Shown in pieces: positions 35,236 through 43,728 of a stretch of DNA of 64,000 bases. Source of the stretch: an uncultured Shewanella sp. (GTDB lineage Bacteria; Pseudomonadota; Gammaproteobacteria; Enterobacterales; Shewanellaceae); assembly GCF_947501225.1 (NCBI RefSeq), contig NZ_CANMUW010000002.1, forward strand, positions 248,001-312,000, written 5' to 3'. The notes under the pieces are model-generated. The model had not been told where the DNA came from, did not search any database, and saw only the letters and a list, made by a program, of their open reading frames with translations. How positions within the stretch are numbered: the first letter of the stretch is position 1; each line of letters begins with the position of its first letter. Both the position numbers and the translations under genes were made by a program.

Positions 35236-35829
35236 TTAACGCTTGCTGAAATGCCTGGCGATATAGTAGTCCAGACTGGTATAACGCCCTCCCCCCATGA
35301 AGAGCAGTACCATCAGCATGATGAAATAGGTGATCGCAAATTCTATCCCGTTGTTTAACACCACGAAATTTCCTGAGCTCGTCAGCCACTCGTAGTTACC
35401 ATTTTCCTGCAGTAACTCCCTGGCCTTGCTCAGCTTATCGCCCGCAGCGAGAACCTGCTCATTGGCGAGCCAGGAGTTAACATCGGCGATCGCCAACCAG
35501 CCATTCTGCCAATGAACCGTAAAGGCGGCGACTAGCATAGTTACCATCAATGGAATGGAGATAAAACGTGTGGCCAGCCCTAAAATCAAAAGGATACCGC
35601 CGAAGAACTCGGAACCCGCTGCGAGCGCGACCATGACCTCGGGCATCGGCAAGCCTAACCCCCATTCCGGATTGCCGAACCAGGCTGCGGTGTCACTGAA
35701 GTGTGACAGTTTGTTGTAACCTGCCTGCATCAACACGGGGGCTAAATAGAGTCGGAGGGCCAGAGGAGCCACACCTTCACTATATTGCAGCAGATCTACA
35801 AATTTCTGATATGTTTTAACGAGTGGCAT
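35236..35829 (-). CDS. DoxX-family membrane protein
   Basis: This 197-residue DoxX-type protein has four transmembrane helices, including LALRLYLAPVLMQAGYNKLSH near the start, VALAAGSEFFGGILLILGLATRFISIPLMVTMLVAAFTVHW, and FAITYFIMLMVLLFMGGGRYTSLDYYIAR at the end. The GSEFFGGILLILGLATR block is the family signature. An insertion of about 50 residues between helices 3 and 4 (SWLANEQVLAAGDKLSKARELLQENGNYEWL) is unusual. DoxX proteins are linked to quinol or thiosulfate redox and oxidative stress; the role here is unknown. Confidence 0.85.
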   Translation of the reverse strand: MPLVKTYQKFVDLLQYSEGVAPLALRLYLAPVLMQAGYNKLSHFSDTAAWFGNPEWGLGLPMPEVMVALAAGSEFFGGILLILGLATRFISIPLMVTMLVAAFTVHWQNGWLAIADVNSWLANEQVLAAGDKLSKARELLQENGNYEWLTSSGNFVVLNNGIEFAITYFIMLMVLLFMGGGRYTSLDYYIARHFSKR

Positions 35830-35966
35830 AGCTAATCCTTATTGTCACTATTGTCAGAATAGACCATCGCAGAAGCAAATATCTTTCACCTGAAATTAAC
35901 TTTATGACAGCATTAGAGAAACAACCAGAATTTACGACGGGTTTGATTAGGGGGACAGGCTCAGAC

Positions 35967-36995
35967 TTAGCAGATTAGCGCCAAGAAATTATCAAAACAG
36001 TCCAGATACTCCTGCGCGCTATGGGGATTTATCGCGACCTCGGCCTCTTGGCCGCAGAGCAGGTCTCCCTCCCGCTTGTCTGCCGCCATCAACAGAGACC
36101 AGCAGGCGGCAAAGACCCAATAGATATTGATGGCAGCAGGCAGAGCCGCCATGGCACCGGCCGTTAATTTGGGATGACCGTCCAGGTACCCCTCTATCAG
36201 ATAGTGACGCTGGGAGGTGGAAAGTGCATGTGTAGACAAGACCCCGGCGAGATCGAACAGGGGGTGAGAACTGCAGGCATACTCAAAGTCGATACAGTAC
36301 AAGGTGCCCTCTTTATAGAGCAGGTTATGGGGATTCAGATCTCTGTGGCTGTATTGGTTTGCCAGACAGCAATCATTAAGCTGTTCCAGCCAGAGACTTA
36401 TCTCGCTTTGCAACGCCAACAGCTGCATATGGCTCGCCTGCCACTGCTTTACCAGACTTAGATTGTGAACCGTGCTGAGTTTTCCTTCGAGAGAGGCCAG
36501 CTTATCCCGGTAAATATTCCACTGCTCACTCACGCCTATGATATTTCCGGGCACGGCTAAGCGGGAAATATTTTTTAAAAAGGGTAACAGCAACGTCTCG
36601 GCATCGGGCCATATTGACGACTCATCAAGCAGGGGATGTGCCGGTTTTGCCGTTAACAGATCTCCCCACTGGGCTTCAGGGGGCTGGTTAATGTATTCGC
36701 TGAGATAGTAAACACGATCCGGGCTGACATAATGGAGCTTAGGGGCCAGCCCTCTGTCCGCAGCAAGCCTCCAGTTTTTAACCTCCGCATCCCTGTCGCA
36801 TAACTGACTGCTCGCCGGTGAGTTGATCCTCAGTACCCAATCCCGCTCACCACCATTAATGAGAAAGTTTTGATTACTCAAGCCATGCGCGAGAGGTGTC
36901 ACAAGGGGCTCTGCGGGAAAATTTACACCCGCAGACTTGATCTCATCGAAGACCGTTTGTGGCAGCAGCTCGAACAGCTGCTTGTCTGAGTTCAT
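35967..36995 (-). CDS. APH-fold kinase, probable thiamine (ThiK-like) kinase
   Basis: This 342-residue aminoglycoside-phosphotransferase-fold kinase has the catalytic loop HRDLNPHNLLY (about residue 212) and the metal-binding CIDFEYACSSHPLFDLAG (about 228-245), with the N-lobe motif GLSNQNFLI. It is the last gene of the TPP-riboswitch operon after the PnuC-like carrier. Salvage of external thiamine needs a kinase such as ThiK to trap it as thiamine phosphate, so that role is inferred from context and fold. Choline/ethanolamine kinase relatives share the motifs. Confidence 0.8.
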   Translation of the reverse strand: MNSDKQLFELLPQTVFDEIKSAGVNFPAEPLVTPLAHGLSNQNFLINGGERDWVLRINSPASSQLCDRDAEVKNWRLAADRGLAPKLHYVSPDRVYYLSEYINQPPEAQWGDLLTAKPAHPLLDESSIWPDAETLLLPFLKNISRLAVPGNIIGVSEQWNIYRDKLASLEGKLSTVHNLSLVKQWQASHMQLLALQSEISLWLEQLNDCCLANQYSHRDLNPHNLLYKEGTLYCIDFEYACSSHPLFDLAGVLSTHALSTSQRHYLIEGYLDGHPKLTAGAMAALPAAINIYWVFAACWSLLMAADKREGDLLCGQEAEVAINPHSAQEYLDCFDNFLALIC

Positions 36996-37065
36996 GGTTT
37001 ACTCACCTTTCACGCTTCAGGCTGTCACGCTCTACAGCTCTTTACAACCAAGCATAGTGGTAGTG

Positions 37066-37707
37066 TTAATAAGAGAGAGCCTGACTCTGCTCACGCATCG
37101 ACGATCGCCATAGAAAATATCCGCCAATTGCCAGGCCGACATAGAGAATGAACAGCAGCGAAGTCAACATCAGGCCTTTCTGTAAGTATAGGTAGATAGA
37201 GACAAGATCTATGACCACCCAGTACAGCCAGTTTTCCAGCACTTTCTTGGCAACAAGATAGGTCGTCATTACCGCGAAACAGGTCGTGGCCGCATCCAGA
37301 TAAGGATAGGAAGCCTGAGTATGGTTAGACATCAAATAGCCTACCGCGACCGAGATTGCCGCCGTTACCGCAATGATCTGAGTATGGCGGGTCAGACTCC
37401 AGGAGATAACCGTACTGCCATGCTCATCCTGTTTTCCCCGGGACCACTGCTGAAAGCCATAGACGGCCATCGCCATGTAGTAGACATTCAACACCGACTC
37501 CATCAGCAGTGACACCTTCCAAAAGAGGGCGGTATAGATGGCGGTACTGAAAAATGCCGCAAACCAACACCAGATACTGCCTTTCATCGCCAATACCAGG
37601 TAGCCTGCCGCCAGAATAACGGCAACGGCCTCCCACGCCGTCAAGGCATTAGCCTCGACTAAAGCACCACTGACCGTATTCAACAGTGCAGCCCAAAAAT
37701 CTGTCAT
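37066..37707 (-). CDS. pnuC: PnuC/PnuT-family transporter, probable thiamine carrier
   Basis: This 213-residue polytopic membrane protein belongs to the PnuC family (about seven helices), with the signature WLYWVVIDLVSIYLYLQKGLMLTSLLFILYVGLAIGGYFLWR near the C terminus and YMAMAVYGFQQW mid-protein. PnuC members carry nicotinamide riboside, while the PnuT branch carries thiamine. Position in a TPP-riboswitch operon between the TonB receptor/thiamine-binding protein and the kinase points to PnuT. Facilitated entry would be driven by the downstream kinase. Confidence 0.88.
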   Translation of the reverse strand: MTDFWAALLNTVSGALVEANALTAWEAVAVILAAGYLVLAMKGSIWCWFAAFFSTAIYTALFWKVSLLMESVLNVYYMAMAVYGFQQWSRGKQDEHGSTVISWSLTRHTQIIAVTAAISVAVGYLMSNHTQASYPYLDAATTCFAVMTTYLVAKKVLENWLYWVVIDLVSIYLYLQKGLMLTSLLFILYVGLAIGGYFLWRSSMREQSQALSY

Positions 37708-37817
37708 TACTCTATCCGCTTTCTATATTCTGAACATTGATGTTTCAATAGACTCACATCAATAGGTTAAGTGGCATCAGAGTCGGGGCCTGATGCCACC
37801 TGCCGGACTAATACCGG

Positions 37818-38078
37818 TTATTCGCTGTGAGAGAGATCCAGCTCTCCGCCGATAAACTTACACACGAAAACCGCCTTGCCCCACTTCTCATGGGCCGCTT
37901 GCATCTCAACGGCAAGCATAGACATCACATCGCCGTACTCACCACAAACCTGTGTCGCCATCGCATTGGTTTTGCGCTCGATATTTGCGTAACTGTCGAC
38001 CCGGCCGATAAACCACCTGATGGGGTCCAGATAGTTATCTTGCAAAGGGTAACAGCTAATTTCTGCAGTTAATTTCAT
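37818..38078 (-). CDS. YkoF/MTH1187-like thiamine-binding protein
   Basis: This 86-residue single-domain protein fits the thiamine-binding (YkoF/MTH1187) ferredoxin-like fold: MKLTAEISCYPLQDNYLDPIRWFIGRVD, then TQVCGEYGDVMSMLAVEMQAAHEKWGKAVFVCKFIGG, matching the family's AEISLYPL...Y..P...F...L and G.Y..VM strands. YkoF in Bacillus binds thiamine in its tandem form; this is a single-domain version. It follows the TonB receptor in the operon by 94 bp and is cytoplasmic (no signal). Confidence 0.72.
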   Translation of the reverse strand: MKLTAEISCYPLQDNYLDPIRWFIGRVDSYANIERKTNAMATQVCGEYGDVMSMLAVEMQAAHEKWGKAVFVCKFIGGELDLSHSE

Positions 38079-38172
38079 TTTATTGACCTCAGGCAGTTAT
38101 CTTCATCTAAAGGTAACTGCCACAATTAAATTAAGAAAACACTATATAGTCAGACAGTTAAAACAAGCTGCC

Positions 38173-40368
38173 CTACATAAATTTAACGCTGACGGTTAAC
38201 CCTAGCTGGCGCGGGTCTCCATAGCGAATATACTGCTTATCGGCCCAATCCTGATCAGGTTCATTACCGAAGTAGAAGCCACGGGTTCCATACTTTTCAT
38301 CAAACAGGTTACGTCCCCAGAGATAGGCAGACCAGAGATCGGTCTCATAGCCCAAGCGCGCATTGAAGATAGTATAGGCCTCAGACTTAGACTCGTTGCT
38401 GTCAGAGTAGTAGAAATCACTCTTGCCACTGGTCGTCAGGTTAGCAAACCAACCCGAATCGGTGCGATAGGTTGCGCCGGCACTATAGGTAAAGTTAGGA
38501 GAGTGAGCGAGTTCACGACCGGACAGATCCACGGTTCCGCCATACTTATCCTGATACTGGTAATCACCATAGGCGGTTTCTAACCAGCCCAAAGTGGCAT
38601 AGAGCTTGAGGTTATCGGTCGCATACCAGTTCCCCTCCAGCTCGGCACCATAATTGTGTGAGCTACCCGCATTTTCTGTATATAAGATAAACTTCTGAGG
38701 TTCATCCGGGTTTTGTTGAGAGGCCGATACCTGTTGATCTTGTCTGTCCATATAGAAAAATGACAGGTTAGTCGATGCCTGTCCCTCTAACCAGTTGGAC
38801 TTGAGTCCGACCTCATAGTTATACAGGGTCTCGGTGTCGTACTCTTTCTTGTCCGACAGCTCGGTAGGCAGTGACATGTTAAAGCCGCCGGCTTTATATC
38901 CTCGTGCCACTCTGACGTAGGCTTGTTGGGTATGGCTCAATGTCTTACTCAGCGCGATATGTCCGCCCCACATGGTCTCACTCGGGCTGAACGCATCACC
39001 GGCACTGTCACTATATTCGCTGTCGCGCCTCTCGACTCTGGCCCCCACAGATAGGGTGTAACCATCGCCTAAGTCTGAATCTGTTTGCGCAAACAGTGCC
39101 AGGTTTTCGGCTTCATATTCCGCCTTCAGCGCATCTTCCCAACCGTTATAGATCTCTAACGTGTCGTTATCTTCATCGAGCTTCATACCATAAATACCCA
39201 CTAACCAATCGGTACTTCCGGCAAAGATGCGCCCGGCTTCGGTTGAGCTTAATCGGAACTCCTGGCTGACAGTTTTGCGCTCACCCTCTTTGTCCCAGGT
39301 ATAGTCATATTGGCAAGCTTCGCCATAGCAGGTCAGTTCTCCCCAATAATCCGGGTTGGCCCAGTCACCATCGTAACCATGATGATGCTCGGTTTTCGCA
39401 TAGGAGGTCAAAGAGACCAGTTCAAATGCATCGGCGCCGGAATAGGTCAGCTTCAGTGAGCTACCTGAGGTACGCTGCTTATCGACACCCGGTTCATCGG
39501 TGAGCGTATCGAAGCCATTGTTATTCAGTGTCCAGGCATCGTAGCCATTATTATAATCGGCGTGTAGCAGGGTAAGGTCGAGTTCAAGGTTATCGGTCGC
39601 GTACCAGCGTAACTTGGCACGGCCGGTAAATTCATCACGTCCGTTGGTGTCCTCAACGCCTAGATAGAGATTATCCCTATAACCATTTTGCTTATGTTGC
39701 TGCAACGAGACCCGATAGAGTAACTTACCCGAATCGGTCAACGGACCAGAGCTGAAACCGCTGAATGTGGTCAGGTCATCGTCTCCCACAGACACCTCGG
39801 CCCCATGCTCGAACACATCGGTGGGGTCATTACTCTTCAGATAGATAAGTCCTGCCAGGGCGTTAGCACCATAACGGGTGCCTTGAGGTCCCCGAAGGAC
39901 TTCCACCTGTTGGAGATCATACATGCTGGAGATCATGCCAAGGCCGGACATATCGATATCATCTATGATGTAACCAACCGAGGAGTTAGGTGCCCCCTGA
40001 TACTCCTCCTGCTCTCCCACACCACGGATCTGAAAGTATTTAGGCCTTGAGCTTCCACCGGACCAGTTGAAGTTTGCGATCGAGTTGAGCACCTCTTCGA
40101 AATGCTGGGCTCCCTCATCTTCAATCTGCTGCTGATCGATAACGGTAACACTCGACGGCATTTTTTCTAAAGAAGCGCCCCTGAAATCAGAAGTGACGAC
40201 AATCACCTCCATATCATCGGAAGTAGCACTCTCATTGACTGGTTCGGCAGCAAAGGCATAGCCACTGCTAAGAGCAGCAGAGATAGCGAGTGCTACGGGT
40301 GATACGCTTTTTAAGGTATCGGGCTTGAAACTTAATGGTTTAAAAGCAAACGGTTTAAAAATAGACAT
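38173..40368 (-). CDS. TonB-dependent outer-membrane receptor, probable thiamine receptor
   Basis: This 731-residue TonB-dependent receptor has a long N-terminal signal region (LALSAALSSGYAFA-like, ending before AEPVNES), a TonB box/plug (DMEVIVVTSDF, SVTVIDQQQIEDEGAQHFEEVL, RGPQGTRYGANALAGLIYLKS) and a 22-strand barrel ending ...DPRQLGLTVSVKFM with the terminal aromatic. The TPP riboswitch 80 bp upstream indicates the ligand is thiamine or a precursor. An in-frame TTG 33 bp upstream of this ATG is possible but less likely; the ATG has GGGGT upstream. Confidence 0.9.
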   Translation of the reverse strand: MSIFKPFAFKPLSFKPDTLKSVSPVALAISAALSSGYAFAAEPVNESATSDDMEVIVVTSDFRGASLEKMPSSVTVIDQQQIEDEGAQHFEEVLNSIANFNWSGGSSRPKYFQIRGVGEQEEYQGAPNSSVGYIIDDIDMSGLGMISSMYDLQQVEVLRGPQGTRYGANALAGLIYLKSNDPTDVFEHGAEVSVGDDDLTTFSGFSSGPLTDSGKLLYRVSLQQHKQNGYRDNLYLGVEDTNGRDEFTGRAKLRWYATDNLELDLTLLHADYNNGYDAWTLNNNGFDTLTDEPGVDKQRTSGSSLKLTYSGADAFELVSLTSYAKTEHHHGYDGDWANPDYWGELTCYGEACQYDYTWDKEGERKTVSQEFRLSSTEAGRIFAGSTDWLVGIYGMKLDEDNDTLEIYNGWEDALKAEYEAENLALFAQTDSDLGDGYTLSVGARVERRDSEYSDSAGDAFSPSETMWGGHIALSKTLSHTQQAYVRVARGYKAGGFNMSLPTELSDKKEYDTETLYNYEVGLKSNWLEGQASTNLSFFYMDRQDQQVSASQQNPDEPQKFILYTENAGSSHNYGAELEGNWYATDNLKLYATLGWLETAYGDYQYQDKYGGTVDLSGRELAHSPNFTYSAGATYRTDSGWFANLTTSGKSDFYYSDSNESKSEAYTIFNARLGYETDLWSAYLWGRNLFDEKYGTRGFYFGNEPDQDWADKQYIRYGDPRQLGLTVSVKFM

Positions 40369-40447
40369 AGGACCCCAAATTAATATTTTGAGATCCGGCA
40401 ACTGGAAAAGCGAGAAAGGTAGTACAAATACAGCTGTACTTATTGGC

Positions 40448-40556
40448 CCATTCCTACGCCGGTATTAGCCGGATCAGGTTCAAAGGGTTTGTCACAGGAC
40501 ATCTCAGACACAGCACTGGAAAATTTCAGCGCTGGATCACCCCTTGGCGCCGGCAA
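40448..40556 (-). promoter_or_regulatory. TPP (thiamine pyrophosphate) riboswitch
   Basis: On the minus strand the THI-box elements are in order: GGGGTG, then CTGAGAT after a variable stem, AACCC, TTGAACCTGATCCGG and the closing TACCGGCGTAGG. The pattern matches the TPP aptamer with its two ligand-binding arms. It leads the TonB receptor, thiamine-binding protein, PnuC-like carrier and kinase genes, which should be shut off by intracellular TPP. The region from 40447 to the receptor start contains a small hairpin (AGTACAGCTGTATTTGTACT) that might be the expression platform. Confidence 0.93.
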
Positions 40557-40580
40557 GTATACATGAGATAAACGAGTGAT

Positions 40581-40596
40581 TGACATACTTATGTCA
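40581..40596. promoter_or_regulatory. 16-bp palindrome upstream of the riboswitch operon promoter
   Basis: TGACATA-CT-TATGTCA lies just upstream of a TATACT-like -10 element (about 40556-40561) on the minus strand. It could be an operator or part of the terminator-proximal structure; nothing identifies a regulator. Confidence 0.35.
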
Positions 40597-40615
40597 TCAT
40601 TAAGTGAATTTTCAT

Positions 40616-40646
40616 AAAAAAACGTCAGCTATGCTGACGTTTTTTG
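40616..40646 (-). terminator. Bidirectional terminator after ycfL
   Basis: AACGTCAGC / GCTGACGTT stem with a 3-nt loop, flanked by A and T runs on both sides. On the minus strand it follows ycfL and insulates it from the riboswitch operon. Confidence 0.88.
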
Positions 40647-40692
40647 TGAAATTTTTAACCGTTCGAGTACAATCGACAAATTACAATTGAGC

Positions 40693-41085
40693 TTAATTAG
40701 AGAAAGCCTTTCTCACATAAAGTTCATATCGTACCGCATTGGCATTGGGGGCAAGCGCCGTCACCTGCATGCGTTGCTTTCCGTGAAGCTTTAACGATTT
40801 CCAGGCACTCGCTTCATCCTCTATGGTAAATCCGCTGGCATCATACCAGGTGAATTTATATTGAAGACGAAGATCGGTGGCCACTTTACTCTGTATTATC
40901 CCGGCGCCCTGCAGCAGTTCTCCCTGCTGGCGAGCCTGTACCTGCTCGATACTCACTTCGCTGCCAAAGCTTCTGTTATCGACTCTCACCTCACCGGTGG
41001 AGCTTCCCATTATGCCCGAGGTATGGGGAGCACAGGCGGTGAATAGGAATGCGGCGGCCAATGCCAATATTGTTTTTCTCATCAT
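40693..41085 (-). CDS. ycfL: YcfL-family (DUF1425) lipoprotein
   Basis: This 130-residue lipoprotein has a signal and lipobox (AAAFLFTACAPH) and the DUF1425 body (GEVRVDNRSFGSEVSIEQVQARQQGELLQGAGIIQSK ... LQYKFTWYDASGFTIEDEASAWKSLKLHGKQRMQVTALAPN). In E. coli ycfL lies between hinT and lpoB-thiK. Here hinT is two genes upstream on the same strand, so part of that neighbourhood is preserved. Function is unknown. Confidence 0.85.
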   Translation of the reverse strand: MMRKTILALAAAFLFTACAPHTSGIMGSSTGEVRVDNRSFGSEVSIEQVQARQQGELLQGAGIIQSKVATDLRLQYKFTWYDASGFTIEDEASAWKSLKLHGKQRMQVTALAPNANAVRYELYVRKAFSN

Positions 41086-41142
41086 TAATATCTCTCTGTC
41101 ACAGAAGCAGTAGGACTCAGGTCGAAATTTTCAGTACCGATA

Positions 41143-42147
41143 TCAGTCAATCAGGAAGTGGGCACGCGCCGTAGCGATCAGCTTCTTCCTGCTTGTTTGC
41201 CAACAATCTATGCTAACGTTAGCAACCCTGCGTCCCTGTCGCGTGATCTTACACTCAGCAAAGGTATCTTTATGATAACCCGCCCTTAGGTAATCGATTG
41301 AAAAATCCACCACCTTAGGTACCTTAGAGGTGTTCATAAATACCATAAGCTGCACTATGGCTGACATCTCCATAAATCCGGCAATCACCCCCCCATGAAT
41401 AGCGGGCAGGGTTGGATTACCGATGTTGTCATCTTTCGATGGCAAGCGGAACACTAATTCGTCACCGAAACGCTCGACAGCCATACCGATAAAGTTGGTG
41501 TATGGCACGTGGGCTAACAGATGACTGAAATCATTGAGCTCGGTAGCCTGCTTAACGATTTGTTTAACATCCAATAATGCGGGACGTTCAGGAACTATGA
41601 CCTCCGCCTGCTCAGCCCCCTTGGACGAAGAGGAAGCGGTATCGGTATAAGCTGTTCCCTTTCCTAACAGTACCTGACGAAAGTTATCACCTATCATCTC
41701 GGGGCTTATCCGCATAAATGAGCCAACCGCATGAGCTATCGGATCATCGATAGAGTCCTGATAGGCTATTGCGCGTGTAAAGGCCACACTCGATGATATT
41801 TTATAGCACTCGGCAAAGCCATAAACAGGCTTATTCGGCTCGGCAGGTTTCATGTAATCGACACGCAGGTCCAGGGTCGGTGACAACTCCAGGCTCTGAT
41901 ACTCCTCATAGATAGAGCAGACGACAGCACTACCGCTGGCCGTATCCATTAATGTTGTGATCACGCCACCATGGATGACGCCGGTATCGGGATAACCGAT
42001 CAATTCACTGTTATAGGGTAACTCTATCAATACATGATGCTCACTCGCTTCATGAACCGTTAATTTAAGACGGCGGCATTGAGCAAGCTGATCGACAAAA
42101 CGTGTCGCTATTTGCGTCAATGGAAAAAACTCAGGATTAACCTTCAT
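41143..42147 (-). CDS. Double hot-dog (PaaI-like) thioesterase
   Basis: This 334-residue protein contains two tandem PaaI-type hot-dog domains. The first has the motif GVIHGGVITTLMDTASGSAV (about residues 55-75) and the second PAIHGGVIAGFMEMSAIVQL (about 240-260). Most PaaI-type enzymes are single-domain; this is a fused dimer. It probably hydrolyses acyl-CoA thioesters, perhaps of fatty-acid or aromatic origin. In the second domain the usual acidic Asp is Glu (FMEMS), so the two sites may differ. It is downstream of hinT by 16 bp, probably one transcript. Confidence 0.88.
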   Translation of the reverse strand: MKVNPEFFPLTQIATRFVDQLAQCRRLKLTVHEASEHHVLIELPYNSELIGYPDTGVIHGGVITTLMDTASGSAVVCSIYEEYQSLELSPTLDLRVDYMKPAEPNKPVYGFAECYKISSSVAFTRAIAYQDSIDDPIAHAVGSFMRISPEMIGDNFRQVLLGKGTAYTDTASSSSKGAEQAEVIVPERPALLDVKQIVKQATELNDFSHLLAHVPYTNFIGMAVERFGDELVFRLPSKDDNIGNPTLPAIHGGVIAGFMEMSAIVQLMVFMNTSKVPKVVDFSIDYLRAGYHKDTFAECKITRQGRRVANVSIDCWQTSRKKLIATARAHFLID

Positions 42148-42163
42148 GACTCCATACTCACCA

Positions 42164-42520
42164 TTATCTGTCAGGATTTAACATGCGTCCCAAAGGTTCA
42201 CCGCCAAGCAGGTGCATATGGATGTGAAACACCTCCTGTCCCGCGTGTTTATTACAGTTCATAATCAGACGATAGCCATCCTGAGCTATGCCCTCCTCCT
42301 CGGCAAGCTTGGCCGCTACCGTGACCATACGGCCCAATGCCTTCTCATCTGACGCTTTTACATCATTGACGGTCGGTATAAGGTGGTTGGGGATAATAAG
42401 GATATGGCTCGGTGCTTGAGCACTGATGTCACGAAAAGCGGTGACGAGATCATCCTGATATAAGATATCAGCCGGGATCTCACGACGAATAATTTTACTG
42501 AAAATGGTTTCTTCGGCCAT
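42164..42520 (-). CDS. hinT: HinT, purine nucleoside phosphoramidase (HIT family)
   Basis: This 118-residue HIT protein has the histidine triad HIHMHLLGG (H99, H101, H103), the N-terminal [24 protein letters not shown], and [26 protein letters not shown]. It hydrolyses AMP-linked phosphoramidates. The order hinT - (hot-dog gene) - ycfL recalls the enterobacterial hinT-ycfL locus. Confidence 0.95.
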   Translation of the reverse strand: MAEETIFSKIIRREIPADILYQDDLVTAFRDISAQAPSHILIIPNHLIPTVNDVKASDEKALGRMVTVAAKLAEEEGIAQDGYRLIMNCNKHAGQEVFHIHMHLLGGEPLGRMLNPDR

Positions 42521-42722
42521 TTTTATCTCCTCGAGTAAATGGGAATAGTTGAAGTATACCCATAATTTAGCGATTTATGTCCATATAGAACAATAGATTC
42601 CACATTATTAGGCTAAGCCGGATATTAGCCGCACTCATATCCGGTTAATTTTTCCCTTCACCGAAGGCTTAACGGTCCGTTTACCGCTCACATACTTACG
42701 AGTACAACAAAAAGCCAACAGT

Positions 42723-42736
42723 TATACAATTGTATA
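42723..42736. promoter_or_regulatory. 14-bp palindrome upstream of the TetR gene
   Basis: TATACAATTGTATA, a perfect palindrome, lies 67 bp before the TetR start and could be its operator. Short AT-rich palindromes also occur by chance. Confidence 0.3.
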
Positions 42737-42802
42737 TACATTTAAATTGACAATAGAACCAACAGGGCATTTAATGGAAAAAATTTTTCCACGGATAACG
42801 CC

Positions 42803-43216
42803 ATGCTCACGGATAAAGAAACCGCACTGCTCGACGCCGCCACCGACTTAATTAAAGAACATGGAATGATCGCGCTGAACATGTCTGATGTTCATAAGAA
42901 AGCCGGTTATTCACGTGCGGCTCAATATCAATCTTTCAGCGATAAAAACTCTCTGCTCGCTGCGCTATGTATGCGTGAACTTGTGCAAAATATCACTGCA
43001 ATTGAAGAGCAAAGGTATAAAGAGTTAACCGGTGACTTTACCGTGGTGCTCAGGCCCATAGTCTATAATTATCTGAAACTTGCCGACAGACTCATGATAG
43101 ATTCCGCCTTCGAACAGATGCTAAAATCTGTGCAAAGTCTACCGGCTACTGATGAGTTTTCTTTTCTCAAGCAAGGTTTTGAATTCTTAAATACCGAGAG
43201 ACACCAAAAAGCCTAG
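42803..43216 (+). CDS. Short TetR-family regulator
   Basis: This 137-residue protein has a full TetR N-terminal helix-turn-helix (DAATDLIKEHGMIALNMSDVHKKAGYSRAAQYQSFSDKNSLLAALCMREL), but the ligand-binding domain is only about 80 residues, against 130-150 in typical members. It ends NTERHQKA without frame disturbance that I can see. It may be a truncated regulator or a short variant. No obvious neighbouring target is on the same strand. Confidence 0.75.
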   Translation: MLTDKETALLDAATDLIKEHGMIALNMSDVHKKAGYSRAAQYQSFSDKNSLLAALCMRELVQNITAIEEQRYKELTGDFTVVLRPIVYNYLKLADRLMIDSAFEQMLKSVQSLPATDEFSFLKQGFEFLNTERHQKA

Positions 43217-43302
43217 CATCCGTTTTTGGGGCACGCATCATGCTGTGCCCTTGCATACTTTACTTCCAAATGAATGGCACTAACCAAAAGCCTGCCACAA
43301 GG

Positions 43303-43725
43303 CTAAATCATAGCGTCTAACCCCTTTAGTTTGACTAAGATATGTTGGCACGCCGAACAGACATACCTGCCATCCAGGGTATTTTTGGTCTCATACTCAT
43401 CACAGCACGAACATAGGCCAAAACTTTTGACCTTGATGATCTTAAGCCTGGCTTGAGCTTCCGTCCTGTCACCTCTTTCCTGGCTCACCGGCGCCGAATT
43501 ATCAGCTATGGTAATCAAGGTTGTTGCCATGCCAAACAGCATGACCTTTATGATGTATAGGCTAAAAGATAGAGTCAGCAACGCTAAGATGCTCCACGCA
43601 GAATCCTGATAGCCATAGAGAGACAGTAGCGTAAATCCACCAGCAATGGTCAACACCGCCAACGACATAGTGAGCAGCGTATCCTGGGCCCCGAGAATAC
43701 GCTTAAACTCATTGGTACTTTTCAT
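43303..43725 (-). CDS. Hypothetical two-helix membrane protein with C-terminal zinc ribbon
   Basis: This 140-residue protein has two transmembrane helices (LLTMSLAVLTIAGGFTLLSLYGY and WSILALLTLSFSLYIIKVMLFGMATTLITI), a linker, and a C-terminal metal-binding-looking motif with paired CxxC knuckles (CSCC ... CSAC) that should be cytoplasmic. I recognise no family. A MITE begins 3 bp upstream of the ATG, replacing its natural leader; no Shine-Dalgarno sequence is apparent. Confidence 0.65.
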   Translation of the reverse strand: MKSTNEFKRILGAQDTLLTMSLAVLTIAGGFTLLSLYGYQDSAWSILALLTLSFSLYIIKVMLFGMATTLITIADNSAPVSQERGDRTEAQARLKIIKVKSFGLCSCCDEYETKNTLDGRYVCSACQHILVKLKGLDAMI

Positions 43726-43728
43726 CTA

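Noticed and set aside
42803..43216. A frameshift ending the TetR gene early
   Set aside because: I could not find a continuation of the ligand domain in another frame before 43302, so the short length is reported as is and not as a frameshift.
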